DNA from: Thalassia testudinum | Taxonomy: Eukaryota; Streptophyta; Magnoliopsida; Alismatales; Hydrocharitaceae | Length of the DNA: 64,000 nucleotides | Reading direction: 5' to 3' | NCBI GenBank assembly: GCA_037157565.1 | Contig: JAZHRO010000063.1 | Location: 8,848,001-8,912,000, forward strand | In this document: piece after piece, positions 12,448 through 24,765 of the stretch | How positions within the stretch are numbered: the stretch's first letter is position 1 | Layout of the letters: the number at the start of each line of letters is the position of its first letter | Notes under the pieces: model-generated | The model's database searches: none | The model's input: the letters and a program-made list of their open reading frames with translations, nothing else | What the model was told of the DNA's origin: nothing | Program-made: the position numbers and the translations under genes

Positions 12448-14340
12448 CTATTTTGCATGAATTGGTTCCTGAACAATAGGAGGAGAAGAGTTAATCTGTG
12501 TGTCATTAGAGCGGGTTTCTTTAACAGGTAGGGTATTGTGAGTGGTTTTCCCATTCCTTAAGGTAACTGCATTTGCAGTCTGGTTGTTTCTAGGATGGGG
12601 TGCCTGGTTGTTATTGAAACCCGGCGGATGCTGAGGTGCTGGCTGAATAGGTTGACTGGGATATCCACTTTGGAATTGATTCCTTTGATTGTTTAGGTTG
12701 GGCATGGGTTGGGATGGTAAATTCCCAATAGGTCGATGATCAGGAGTAACCTTAACTTGGCATTGTAAATTGGTAATCATGCGGGTTACTTCTGTCATTT
12801 GAGTCTGCATTCCTTGCAGAGTTTTCATGACCTGATTATTAATATCATCCTGGGATGGTCCAGGTTGATACAAAGGTTGCCCATAATTCCCAAAATAGTT
12901 TTGTTTGGGAAAAGGAATCTGATTCGGGTTTTTCCAGGAGTGATTCGGGTTAGTCCTCCAATTTTGATTGGAAGTGTTGGAGGGGTTTCTAAATTGCTCC
13001 TGGAGAGCATAAATATTTTTCGAGGTGGAGTTAAAAATATTTTGGTCAAAATTCCCGGTCAAATCTTGCGGGAAATCAGCCAGAAATTGCTGACCAGCAG
13101 ATGTGGCATCTATATTGTGTAGATTTTCTCTTCGGAGAATGTGTGGGGGTTTAGTGTGTGGAGAGTGGATGTGTGGAGCTTGTTTGTTTGTGAGCTTTTC
13201 TTCAATTTTCTTTTGGTGAATTTGCATCTGGTCCAGTCGTTGAGCTAAAATATATAAATCATCTTGTGTGACTGGAACAGAGGTGGATTTGGAGTCAATT
13301 TCATGGACTTCGTGTCTGGGGTTTTGTGATCTGCCAAAAGTGTCCATTGAAGTCATGTTAAATGAGTTTTCACTCATTTCTTCAAAGAGAAGATAGACAC
13401 TTTCGGCGTCTTGGTTAAGAAAATTGCCCCCACATGAGGCATCCACAAATCGTTTTAATTGATCTTCTAATCCATGATAGAAGATCTGCACTAACTGCCA
13501 TTGTGGAATTTCATGGTGGGGACAACTTCTTAGAAGTTCCTGAAATCTTTCCCAGGCTTCGTGGAGGGGTTCACCAATTTTTTGTTGAAAGGTCGTTATG
13601 GATCTTCTTAATGCATTCGTTCGACCAATTGGAAAATTTTTTTTAAGAAAAGCACTTTTTAATTAGGGCCAGGTGGTAATAGGACGCCCAACTGTTCTAA
13701 ACCAGTGCGATGCTTTATCTTTAAGAGAGAGAGGAAAGAGTCTCATTAACCACATGTCTTCCTGCACATTGCGGGAACGAGTGGTTTGAGCGAGGACAGT
13801 TAATTCCTCAAGATGACAAAAAGGGTCCTCTCTTAGAAGACCATGAAAATGCTTGATAAGGTTTAGAATGGCCGGTTTGATTTCGAAATCCCCTTGTGGT
13901 ATGACCACCCCTGGTCTTTCCTCATAATTGGAAGGATCATAGAAATCCTTAAGAGGAACGATAGGCTGTTGGCGGGGTGGTGGATTTTGTCCTTGATTAG
14001 CTAGGTTCGTGACAGTCCTAGCTAGATCTTCTTGATTTTGTTGTAGTCGAGCCAAATGGTCGACCATTAATGCAAAGGGATTTGTATTTTGGGTTATAAT
14101 TGGAGGGCCACCTGGCCCTGCTGGTATTTCTGGTTGCTCCAAGTTAGGAAGGTGAGGGAGGGTGAAGTTAGCTTGTGGGTCGGCTGACGGGTTAGAAGTG
14201 GAAGCAGAATTTTTTTTACGGCTTTCTGGGTTTTCCATTTTTTTGGAAGACGAGGGGGAAGAAAACAATGATTTCCTGTTGCGGGGGGCGAAATCAGATG
14301 GTCCCTCGAGGTGTGGTTTTTGGGACCGTCGCCCGTGCAT
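12448..14340 (-). pseudogene. Athila gag
   Basis: The ATG at 14340 begins MHGRRSQKPHLEGPSDF. The frame runs through the capsid-type region (LFPLSLKDKASHWFRTV, then after a TAA at 13661-13663 LKSAFLKKNFPIGRTNALRR, EAWERFQELLRSCPHHEIPQ, YHGLEDQLKRFVDASCGG). It continues into a Gln/Asn/Pro-rich tail and the Athila signature ANAVTLRNGK, and stops at 12448. Both halves (14340-13663 and 13491-12448) are in one frame, so the break is a single nonsense codon. Two more stops separate gag from the protease segment in the same frame. I see no CCHC zinc knuckle, which fits Athila. Gag would form the cytoplasmic particle in which reverse transcription takes place. Confidence 0.9.
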
Positions 14341-15912
14341 GCACTACTTGGAAGAATTGGAGGGGAGGAGAAGAGAAAGAGATGAGAGAAAGTGTGCAAT
14401 TCAAACAAACAAATCTGGACCTAACTTAAATGCGACTCCCTAATAAGAAACCTGAGACTTGGTCTATGTAGGAAATAAGTAGTCAATAGTGAATACCCGT
14501 TCTATCAACAAATCTAGCCAAGTTGCTTAAGGGGAGGTTTGGGCCCAAACATTTCCCAGGGAAAACCCCAGGTGCTTGTACAAACCTACGCCTGGTCGTT
14601 TGACACGGCCCCTCAGCCTGAACACCAGATATAGATGACAGAATTGGTACTAACTAAAGAAAACTTAAGACCTAAATAGCAAGACTAAGTTGATAAAGCC
14701 TTAGGGGTCAAGTTGCTACAAATTTTAATTAAGTCTAGGATGCTATAGTGCACACGGAATGTGGAGGGCGTTTATTGGGATGTTGCCCTATTATTTTGAT
14801 TTTTTTGTGTGTGTGCAGGAATTGGAGAGTGGCTCCAATGAAAATCAAGTTGTCACACAATTTTCTTGTATTTATGTCTTTTAGGATTCAATTTAATTAA
14901 ATGTGTTTTAGGGTTTTTCTCTTTAAATTTTCAAACAAGTTTGAAATCTCACAATCAAAGGAAAGACAACTTATATTGGTGATGGTTAATTTCCTTTAAT
15001 GTGAGTCTCTAAAAAGAAAGAGAGAAACCCTAAGCCAATTATCCCTAAGACAGAAAATTACTACCAATGGATTGATTTTTGGCTTTTTGAATTAAGTAGT
15101 GGTCCAAACAAGTAAAACAACACCACTACTTTGAATAAAATCAAACAAGGATTCCAAAAAAGATTTTTGTAAGATTTTAGGAATTTGTTTGACAATTGTT
15201 TTGAATTTTTAATTGTACTGGTGTCAAAGTCCAGAAATGATACCTATGCGTATTTTGAACTTTTCAGTATTACCACAGGCCTCAGAAAATTTTTATGATT
15301 TTATATGATGTGTAAAATTCCACAAGGATTCTAGCAAGATATATTTCACAAAAATTGGATGAGTATAAAAATTCTAAAAATTCACAGACAGTAGCAAAAT
15401 AGGAAGATTAGAGGGTGTGACCCCTCTGCGGTCCACGAATTTTAAAAAAGTAAATACAAATCCAATTCTTCTGAAATTTGGAACAGATGTTCCTAACGTA
15501 GTTGGAAATCACTATATGAAATTTTATGATTTTAGGAGGCCTGTGGTGTTAGGAGTCAATTTTTCAAGTCCAGATAGAAATCTGGAGCCGAAAAATAGAA
15601 CACCAATACTTGCAATGGAGTGGTGTTAAAGAAGCATTCAAGCAAACAATTGATTTTATATGAACACCACTCCACTTAATTAATTTGTTTGGGATCCTGA
15701 AAGCCAAGTTTAATATGTTTTTGGTAGTTTTAATTAATTATGTGACTAGAAAGAGGAACCAACCTAAATTTCGCGGGAAGAAAAGGAACTTTAAGCTCTC
15801 GCTTCCAGATTCCCGCCTTCCCGCTGTAGTTCCTGCACACACAAAAGAAAGAAAGAGAAGGGGATGAGATCCACTTCAAGCAAGAGAAAATTAATTAAAG
15901 CAAAGCCGTGCC
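14341..15912 (-). other. Athila 5' leader
   Basis: This is 1.6 kb between primer site and gag start, with no coding frame of note. On the minus strand a pyrimidine run ending TTTTGTGTGTGCAG at about 15833, followed by GAACTACAG, looks like a splice acceptor. Very similar acceptors sit at the same place in elements C (29238) and D (55417). The matching donor is not clear. Confidence 0.6.
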
Positions 15913-15930
15913 TCCCCGGCAACGGCGCCA
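15913..15930 (-). promoter_or_regulatory. Primer-binding site, tRNA-Asp
   Basis: The minus strand reads TGGCGCCGTTGCCGGGGA, five bases inside the 5' LTR. It is complementary to the 3' end of plant tRNA-Asp, the usual Athila primer, and identical to the site in element D. Confidence 0.92.
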
Positions 15931-15935
15931 AAAAG

Positions 15936-18194
15936 TGATAGCGAAATACGCGTGATTTGTAAAAATGGGTTTTTAATGTCGTTGTAACACGCGAATCCGT
16001 TTTCGCTTTTAAATTTATATCCTAGATAGGGGAGTATCTAGGGTCATCCAAGGAGGTAAAAATTGCAAAATTAATCCTCTTGCTTACAGATAGATCTCAA
16101 CTTTCTTTTTGATATTTTTCAATATGTAATTTTTTTTGTTTTGAAAAGACGAGGGCAAAATGCGAACTGTAACGAAAAGAACTAACACCTACAAATGCTT
16201 AACTAAAATTTAAAAGATAGAAATATCTTCTTCCTAAGCTCACTCTAGGCAAGTGGAGGCCTAGAGTAATTAGGAAGAAGAGGTGAAACAAGTGCTAGAA
16301 CCAAAAGTAACAACTGCAATTAAAAGCTAAAAGAAGGCAATTTGATTGAGTAGAATGAGTGTTCTTTTCAAGGACAAGTAGAGGAATGCTTCTACTAGAA
16401 CTAAACAAATATAAAAGAAAGAAAAGAAACACAAATCCTCTTGCAAAAATGGTGAAGAAGGGAGTCTTCTTGCTCCAAGCCTAGCTGCTCCTTGGCTTGA
16501 AAAGAGGGCCTCCTTCTTCTCCTTCCTTGAGAGCTCCTCCAAGGTGGAAGCTTCCACCTTCAATGCTCTCTCCAAGGGGTGGGTGTGCACCACCCTCAAA
16601 ATCTCCTCCAAGGTGGCGTGGACCACCTTCAAGATCTCCTCCAAAGATCTTCCTTGCCTGGCTTCTCCTTTGGCTGGCGTGACCCAAGAGAGAAGGGAAG
16701 AGGGGAAGGCACCAAGGGGACAGAATATCCCCTTAATCTTCTTCTTCTTCTTCTCTCTTGGACGTGGGCTTCTAGGTGGAATATGAGAGTGAATTTGCTA
16801 GCCAAGGATGACTTGAATGGTGGTGGGTAGTGGTCTTTTTATAGGGTAGGATGGGGGGTTAAGGTGCCCCTTGAAATGGAGGGCTAGGATGGAAGGATGG
16901 AGGTGGTTGGTGATCCTATGGCTAAGGTGAGTTGGCGCCAACCCAAGGGGTGTAAAAGGGGGTGGTTATGGTGGTGTTGGTGTCTTTTGGTGGTGGAGAG
17001 ACATCACCATTTTGGTGCCAACATGGGGTCTTCTAAAAGGGGGGTTAGGTTGATGGTGGAGATGGATTCAAGGGGAATTGTGTGGTGGAGATGAGGGGGA
17101 GTTTTGGAGGGAAAAGTGGCGCCATTAAGGGGGTGGTTAGGGGTAGTTTTTGGCGCCACTTTTAGGTGTCTTTTGGAGGTGGTGGGTAGGTTAGGTTGGT
17201 GCCAAGTAGGTTAGCTTATGTGGAGCTTAGGTGGAGCTAGTTGGGTGGAGTTGTTAGGTGGGTTTTTTGGGGTGGTACAAGCCAAGGAAGTTGGAGCATA
17301 GCTAAGATAAGCTAAGCTAAGCTAAGCTATCTTAGCTACTGGAGGAGTAGAGGAGAAGGTGTTGGAGCTAGGGTTTGGAGGGAGGAGCTGAGGAGGAGAA
17401 GTCTGGAGCTGAAATTGGAGCTGGCTGCTGCTGAGGAGGCTGGCATGGAACTACTCTAGCTGGCTTAGCTTGCTAGTTCTTTGCTAGCTACTAAGCTGAG
17501 CTAAAGTAAGCTAGCTTCTACCATAATGAGCTGAGGTGAGCTAGGTCTGTTGCTCCTGGGGAGAATCAAGCTAGTTGAGGCAGCTAAGGTAGCTTAGCTC
17601 AACTGAGCTGAGCTAAGCTAAGTCCTCGGGAGCTGGACTTGAGCTTCCTGAGCTGGGATGAGTTCTTCTTCAGTTGGCTGGAGTTGAGTGGAGCTGGATG
17701 TAGCTGGATCTGAGCTGGGGTGAACTCCTGTCAACTCAGCTGAGTTAGCTAGAGCTCCCTGTGTACTAGTGGGAGCTGAGATGATCTAGACTCAGCTAAG
17801 TTGAGCTGGATCTGAGCTGACTTGAGCTAGGGTGAGCTAAGATGAACTCTCTTGAGCTACCATTCAGTTGAGATTAGCTGAATGGAGCTAGGATGAGCTA
17901 ACCCTAGTTCAAGTGAGCTAGGTTCCAGCTGTTGTGAGCTGGATCGAGCTGAGTTCCAACTAGTCTGGGCTTCTCCTTCACCATTTGCCTTCTTGAGTGC
18001 TAGGGTTTTATGGATCTGCATATCTGTACATCCCTAACACTCATAAAAACATATTAAAAAGACAAATAAAAAATGCAATGCATGCCTAACCTAATTTATG
18101 CCTAAATGCAGCCCAAAAACCCATTTGCAGAGTAAGATCCTAAGAGCTAGGTTTGTTTTAATGCATAAGAATGTTGATAAACTGGCGTTTATCA
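15936..18194 (-). repeat. Athila 5' LTR
   Basis: This 2259-bp copy matches 4970-7224 along its whole length with scattered substitutions. Several are C/T or G/A changes at CpG: GGCGCC kept here at 16935 and 17149 reads GGTGCC in the other copy. It holds the element's promoter and the AGCT-rich stretch (about 17290-17960). Confidence 0.95.
16835..16846 (-). promoter_or_regulatory. TATA box in Athila 5' LTR
   Basis: The minus strand reads CCCTATAAAAAG, a good plant TATA box. The same sequence is at 5866-5877 in the other LTR. Transcription would run leftward. Confidence 0.6.
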
Positions 18195-19656
18195 CTTTGG
18201 AGATTAATCAATTCCCTTTTTGATAGGCATTGATTTAATTTCAAATTGTCTTGATGCAATTTGCAGTTATTAACTTAGTGAAAAATCAAACTATATATTA
18301 TAAATTTCAACAAAACCAACCTACACAACTTCTTTTTAAACGGTCGTACTACATCACAATTTGATAATATATACCCATGTGCAGGATTCATCAAAGTAGG
18401 ATCGAGAACTATCGGAGTTCCTTTTCATATTGCATGGCCTGATTGTGAGAGTGCTGAAAATCCTTCATCCAAGTATCAAAGTCATCCTCAACATTTCTTG
18501 ATAACTTACTGATCCTCGTCTCAACACCTTGCAAGTATCTAGAACAAAACATAAGGCATTCGTCTGCTAGATACCCTTTTGCAATGGAACCTTCTGGACG
18601 GCTTTTATTGCGAATGTATCTTTCTAATGTGACAAGGTACCTAGTAAAATAAAACTACATAAATTAGCATATCAGGCAATTGATTAAGTAAATTACTTGA
18701 AAGAAAGGTTAATTACCTCTCAATGGGGTACATTCATCGATATTGAACAGGCCCAGCTAACTTTGCCTTTGTAGCTAAGTGTATAGACAAAAGCATCATT
18801 ATATCAAAGAATGAAGGAATAAATATTTTCTCCATTTGTCACATCGTAACCACAATTCTTCATTCCAATTGCTCAATATGACTTGGATCGATCTCCTTTA
18901 AGCATAGGTCTCTAAAGAAATTGCAAAATTATATCAACGCTAACCTTACATTCTCATTCTTTATAACAACTGCTAATGCCAATAGAAGTAGTTTTTGCAT
19001 TAGAATATGGTAGTCATGATGTTCAAACCAATTATATTCTCTGTGGATATACTTATGCATCTAGATATGTTTGATGCATACTCAGCCGGAGCCTTTATTC
19101 CTTTAAGAAGTTTGAACATGTCAATTTTTTCTTCCTTCTTTAACGAAAAGCGTGCAGAGGGTAGGTTCGTCTTGTTTCCCATAATAGTTGGTTGCAAAGC
19201 ATGTCTGATATTCATTTCCTGCAAATCAAGCTGACTTTTTACATTACCCTTGTTCTTTTTGTCCAATGCTAGTAATGCTCCCAATATACTTTCACAAACA
19301 TTTTTCTCAATATTTATTACATCAAGATTGTGGCATACAAGATTTCCTTTCCAGTAAGGCAAATCGAATAGAATACTTTTCTTTATCCAATTAGGCTTGT
19401 ACTTACTTTTGTTGTTAGGATGAATGCCAATGATACGAGGAATACCTTCCAATTGTGCCAAAAGTTCATTAGCAGACAATTTTTTAGGTGGCTCCCCAAA
19501 CTCTTACTATTAAAGAATGGCAATTGTCTTCGATACTTATGATTCATCGGAAGAAATCGTCTATGGCCCATGTAGACATGTTTTCAACTATAATGAAGAT
19601 ATATTGAGTCAATGTCCTCATTGCATGAAGGGCATGCCATGTATCCTTTTGTTACC
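18195..19656 (-). pseudogene. CACTA TNP2 transposase, central part (DUF4218-like)
   Basis: From the solo-LTR junction at 19656 the minus strand reads TKGYMACPSCNED and GHRRFLPMNHKYRRQLPFF. Then come FDLPYWKGNLVCHNLDVINI, EKNVCESILGALLALDKKNK, LDLQEMNIRHALQPT, SARFSLKKEEKIDMFKLLKG and APAEYASNISRCISIS (19479-19000). After an intron-like gap follow HLATKAKLAGPVQYR, a stop where tryptophan is expected, MYPIERYLVTLERYIRN, and EGSIAKGYLADECLMFCSRYL (about 18800-18540). These are standard TNP2 and DUF4218 blocks in the normal order. The codon row before 22306 (LLWTINDFLAYSDISRWV) joins directly to TKGYMACPS when the solo LTR is removed. Confidence 0.85.
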
Positions 19657-22305
19657 TAAATTGACCCTTCCTAAGGCTCATTCGAGATTTTCTTGAAAGG
19701 ATAGGGGTATCAGTGCCATTGTAAACCCTCTGGGTTTTAGTTGTGGGCTATATAGGGGAGAAGGAAACCTTGCGAGGGCTACCCCGCAATTTCCCCTCTC
19801 CATTTTCCACAATCCACCCACGCACACACACAACCCAACCCTAACCCTCTCCTTTAAAACCCCCCACACTCCCTCCACCCTCTCCATCTCCACACAACCA
19901 CCACCTCCACCTTCACTCCACCACCTTGCATCAGCGGCCTTCCTTCCTCTTCCCCGTCCCCCTTGCAGTCGAGAGTGGGGAGAAGGAGGGAAGCAAGAGG
20001 AGTGTGGGCGAGGGAGAGAAAGAGAGTGGGCAAGGGAAGGAGTAAGAGGCACAAGGGAAGGAGCTCAGAGGAGCTCAAGGGAGGGGTGGTGCACGTGCGA
20101 GGAGAGGAGCTCTAGAGGAAGGAGCTATGCAGGGGGGAACCTATGCGTGGAAGGCGCCACTGCTATGGTCGTAGCAACCGAAGCTCACGAGGAGAAGCTT
20201 CGCAAGGCATTTTGCAGAATCATCTTTTCGTAGTATCAAACATCTGTAATGCTCTACAGATGTCTGACAGAGCCGCTGGATGTCCGGAGACAACACCAGA
20301 CGTTTGACAGCATGCAGAGTGCAAGGTATGTACCCTGCATGAGCCTGCATGCATGTACGTCGTATATATGTGTCTCATTTTAAATGTGCGCATGTATGCG
20401 TAGGTATGAAGCTTTGGAAAGGTGCGTGGTGTGCCCTTCGAGGCACCTTAGGACGTTTGGAGACCATGTCAGACATCGACTACTTATCCAGATGACCGGG
20501 AGCAGTGTCAGACGTTTGGAGACCCCCTCAGACGGTGGTACGGGGTAGCAGACAACGGATACAGGCACAGGATAGCAAGGTGAGCTACTGTATTCATTTA
20601 GGATGTCTTGGACTCACCCCAGACGTCTGATTTTGGTCAGTACGAGTGTTTTTGGCTGGTTTAGGGCTTAAACGGAGTCAGTTTTACGCAAACGAAGTAT
20701 CGTTGGTTTCTGTTTGATTTTCTCTACGTGTTATTGTTGCACCTATGCAATTTTGAACTCGTTTGACATGATTGGTCAATGGTATAGGTCTCCATTCCAT
20801 CGTGTATACAGGGCTGGCAGAGACGACGGGATCGACCGTTCAAGACTCCATTCCACCTGAATACCTTGGTAGAGTGGTCTTCTTTAACACTATGATTTAA
20901 ATGATGAAAGTGCATGCTATATTAGAATGATCGGATTGAACCCTAGGATTTAAAATGAGCCCTAGGGCAGAAAAGAATGAATGTACATTACTTGAGCCAC
21001 ATTGTTATACTCTGAAATGCATGTTAAAGTCTTTACTATTAGCAATTGAATAATTAAGTGATGTGGTGCTTGCTTCATTTATTAATCACAAGCTGCCTGT
21101 TATACGATTAAGAATCGGAATGTGAATAGTGATATATGCTGTACATGAAATGAGATGAATACTGATACACACCCTACGGGGAACTAGAAGAGGAATCAAA
21201 TACTGTGATATAGAAATTCAGTGTGTGTGGAACATGTTGCCTACAGGCTGGTTGGTTGTACGACTTTGGGTATGGAAAGTGAGCTGGCCCTCGTGTACAC
21301 AGTACCGAGGAGAGCTTTTGTCACTTTAGTGTAGGGGGAGCTAGTCACCCCTTGGGTTGGGACCCAGGGTTAGGAATGGCCCCCTACATCGACTCTTGTT
21401 AGGCCCACTGGGCAAACCGGGATAGCCAGGTGAGGGTACACAGACTGTTGAGGGGTGCAACCCCTGTTCTATTCCGTGTTGTACGTTTGGGTGTACTTGC
21501 TAGCGGAAGTGACTGACTGCGTGCTAGTGAGGGGTAACTACCTGTGTGCTTATTGCATGTGTCGTAGTCATTGCTACGTCATGGCCATGACCCCGGGGTG
21601 GTAGACTGGGTGTAGGATTACCACGGGGTGCTCTCCTGGCCAGGAGAGTGCCACGTGTACATCCTATATCAAGATCATTCCCTTAGGGAACAAGTGGATT
21701 TGAGAAATGTTGTAGGCCCTTGCTAGAAAACTGAATCAGAAACACATGAATGTTTAAACGAAAATAAATAATGACACATAACTGGAAACTTGATGATTAA
21801 TTAGCTACTTCTCTTCCTTTATGTTTAATTTCAAGTAAATGACTTAACCACCACTCTACTCAGCGTTAGCTGACCACCGATTTATATAACCATGTTCAGG
21901 TCAGGGAGTTGGGCAACCAGCACCACCGACTACAGAGGGTGCTCGGCCAAGCCGAGCCCAGACGTAGTGTTCTTCCCTTTTCCGTTGTGGAGGTTTCTTG
22001 TCGTTGTAGTGAGTACCATTAGTATGTAGAACTGTTTGCTATGTTTCGGCTATATTTCTTTCTGTTCTAGCTGTGATGCTTATGTCTGTAGTAGTACTCT
22101 TCTGCTTGTGGCATGTTATACTGATGGGATTTTCCGATCTATTTTCCATTGCTGTCTATTATCTTTTTCTACTTAGTTACATTGCATGTGTGCTTGTGGA
22201 ATGATTTACGCATTTGGTTATTTCTCGTTGGATGACTAGGCCTTGGGATTTAGTCGAGGCGAGCTAATCTCGGGTTCTGTAGGGTGCCAGGATCGAGTCG
22301 TAACA
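19657..22305 (+). mobile_element. Solo gypsy LTR inside the CACTA transposase
   Basis: The duplication TTACC at 19652-19656 and 22306-22310 bounds this 2649-bp repeat. It ends ATCGAGTCGTAACA, matching in inverse orientation the start TGTAACGACCCGATTCC of the solo LTR at 48349-51045. It starts TAAATTGACCC, so the expected TG is mutated. A TATA box (CTATATAGG, 19748-19756) on the plus strand sets the orientation. From about 20230 to 20640 it holds several degenerate AGACGTCT-type palindromes, also shared with the other copy. No internal domain is attached. Reading frames within it are short and unsupported. Confidence 0.85.
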
Positions 22306-23583
22306 TTACCCATCTAGAGATATCACTATAAGCAAGAAAATCATTAATGGTCCATAAAAGTGCCGCACGTAACTAGAATAACTCCTTTTTAGACATATCA
22401 AATGTTGAAACCCTAAGCCATATAACTCCTGTAGCTCCTCCTTTATATGAGCTTTTGGACAAGATTTACTAAGAATCAATGTTGACAATATGAAATTGGG
22501 TTGTTTCATACATAACCATGGAGGCAAATTGTACGGTATCAAAATAACAGTCCATATGCTGTATTGAGATGACATAATTCCAAAAGGATTAAAACCATCG
22601 GTCGCCAGACCAAGTTGAACATTTCGAGGATTTGATGAGAAATTTGGATGTTTTCTATAAAAGGTCTTCCATACTGAAGAATCTGCTGGATGTCTCATAA
22701 TACCATCCTTTGAGCGATCTTCAGCATGCCATCTCATCAGAGAAGTTTTCAATGACATAAACAACTTTTGCAATCTACGCATTAATGGAAAATACCACGT
22801 AACCTAGGCAGGAATTTTCTTACCTTGTTTGTGATTTGCATCAGCCTCCGATTTATTACCAATTTCCCTCCATCTAGAAGCATCACATACTTTACAACGG
22901 ACATCATTTGCACTCTTTCCAAAATAACATGCATTTGTTAGGATAAATGTCAATTTTCTTGTAGTTGAGCCCAAGTGCAAATATTATCTTCTCAGCTTCA
23001 TAAAAGGATGCTGGAAGTGTTTCTCCTTTTGGAAATTCTTGCTTTAGCAATTCTAATAACATGGTGAAAGATTTATTTGTCCAACCTCCAAGGCATGTTA
23101 TGTGAAATAAGTGGACAATAAATGACAACTTGCTAAGCTTTTTACATCTAGGGTACAATTCTTCTTCTGCATTCTTAAGCAAGTTAAAGAATTCATTTGT
23201 TTCCTCATTAACATCACTTGAAGATCCATATTCCATGTGATCTATGTCATTATGTAAATTTTGGAACCCAAAAGTATCATATGTCAAGTCATTTATTTGA
23301 TCATGGTCTTCATCTTCACTACTTTCAGCATTATTTTCATTGGCATCTATGGGTACTTTCCCATGAAAAATCCATTGAACATATCCTTGTAAAAAGCCAT
23401 TGCAAATTAAATGCTCTAATATCACTTTCCTATTTGCACGACATAGGTTAGCACATGCTCTACAAGGGCACAGAATGGTGCCATCTTTCGATGCTTTCTT
23501 AAAAGCAAATTCAATGAATTAGATAACACCTGTCAAATATTTACTACTTGTTCGATCTTCTTCAAGGATCCAACTTCATCCAT
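22306..23583 (-). pseudogene. CACTA TNP2 transposase, N-terminal part
   Basis: The ATG at 23583 begins MDEVGSLKK. After a one-base shift it reads DRTSSKYLTGV, a stop, then FIEFAFKKASKDGTILCPCR, the transposase-associated zinc-like domain (CPCRAC), and LEHLICNGFLQGYVQWIFHG. An acidic linker (ESSEDEDHDQ) follows, then LSFIVHLFHITCLGGWTNKS, ASFYEAEKIIFALGLNYKKI, RWREIGNKSEAD, and the catalytic-core blocks MRWHAEDRSKDGIMRHPADS, VQLGLATDGFNPFGIMSSQY, WTVILIPYNLPPWLCMKQ (22782-22306). This is the Transposase_21/TNP2 family. Several frameshifts and stops are present. The protein would have cut and rejoined CACTA ends in the nucleus. Confidence 0.88.
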
Positions 23584-24370
23584 TGTTTAACTCTCAACCA
23601 AGTAATGAATACCTGAGGAACTATTTTCCAAAGGGATTTTAAATAAGCTTCATCAATAATTATAATGAAATAAATATTTTAACGTAACCTAAATTTTATA
23701 GTAAACCACCCATAAGTTGGAAATAAATATCGAGATGATACATGTATTTTGATGAAGATTTTTAATTGATAGTCCATCCTTGAAGATTTGATCACAATGT
23801 TATTTCTTACATGCAACCAGTGCCTTGAGAAATTTTGGTAGCATCTCCCTACAATACTCCAGTATACCCCCCAAGACTAACCCTAACTATATTCCCAATA
23901 GCACCTACTTAAGGCCGCATTAGGAACATAGCTAAAATTAGTTGGTATACCAGAGAAAAGCAGGACAAAGATACCAAAATTTCACCAGACACTGTTTACA
24001 TGTAATAAATAACATCTAAGTTATGATCAAATCTTCAAGGACCCACCTTAGTTCAGAACTTCTTCGAACTAAGGACAATCAAGACTTATGATTTGTTATA
24101 AAGACATGCATCGTGCATGTATTTGAGGTATACATACACTAACACATTGTCCGTATAACATAATCATAAGTCTTGAATGGGTGAGTATTTTGACACATTT
24201 ATATCCCACCCACAACTTGTACCTTAGGGGTTAGAGCTCCTATTGTTTGTCATTAAGTGCATCTTAATTTGTATAAGTGTGTGTAACTAATTAATGATAT
24301 AATACAAAAAACTAATAGTAAAAAATTTCAGTTTTAAATCAAATATTTGTACTAAATTTCATCCATAAAT

Positions 24371-24455
24371 TCCCTAAACCCTAACCTAAAAGGACTAAAC
24401 CCTAAACTTAAAACCTAAACCCAAAACCTAAAACCCTAAACTCTAAACTAAAAAA
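24371..24455 (+). repeat. Degenerate telomere-like CCCTAAA repeats
   Basis: About ten loose copies of CCCTAAA, ACCTAAA and AACCTAAA lie in 85 bases. The units are irregular, so this is not a telomere. Confidence 0.5.
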
Positions 24456-24765
24456 TAATTAAACTTGTAACATTTGACATCACAATCACATCACAAATTT
24501 AATTCAAATTGCATAATATTCACTTATATTCACATTTCCATGCAAACTAATTTACGTTCAATTAATTTAATTTCTTGAAATTAATTCAATAAGCATTTAC
24601 ATGCAAATTTATATTATAAACATGTAAATTTAATCTAACATGCAACTTCAATTTAATCTAACATGTAAATTTATATTACATGTGCATTTAATTTAACATG
24701 TAAATTGAATCTAATCAATAAAAGCCAACTATATTAGCACTAAAATACACATTTTATTTTGAAAA

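Larger units (their letters stand above)
4970..18194 (-). mobile_element. Full-length Athila-type Ty3/gypsy retrotransposon
   Basis: Two LTRs (4970-7224 and 15936-18194) begin TGATAGCG and end GTTTATCA. They are flanked by the duplication CTTTG at 4965-4969 and 18195-18199. On the minus strand the order is 5' LTR, tRNA-Asp primer site, leader, gag, protease, reverse transcriptase and RNase H, integrase, 3' untranslated region, polypurine tract, 3' LTR. The RT wording ([17 protein letters not shown]), the protease motif DLGASINLIP, the gag motif AVTLRNGK and the lack of a chromodomain place it in the Athila branch. No env-like frame is present. At least five stops and one frameshift in gag-pol make it non-autonomous. 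The LTRs look about 97-98% identical in sampled blocks; I did not align them in full. Confidence 0.95.

Noticed and set aside
14805..14830. GTGTGTGTGCAGG on the plus strand, like the leader splice acceptor
   Set aside because: It is on the wrong strand for the Athila element; the true candidate is at about 15833 on the minus strand.
24371..24455. A telomere or chromosome end
   Set aside because: The units are irregular and few, and CACTA sequence continues on both sides.
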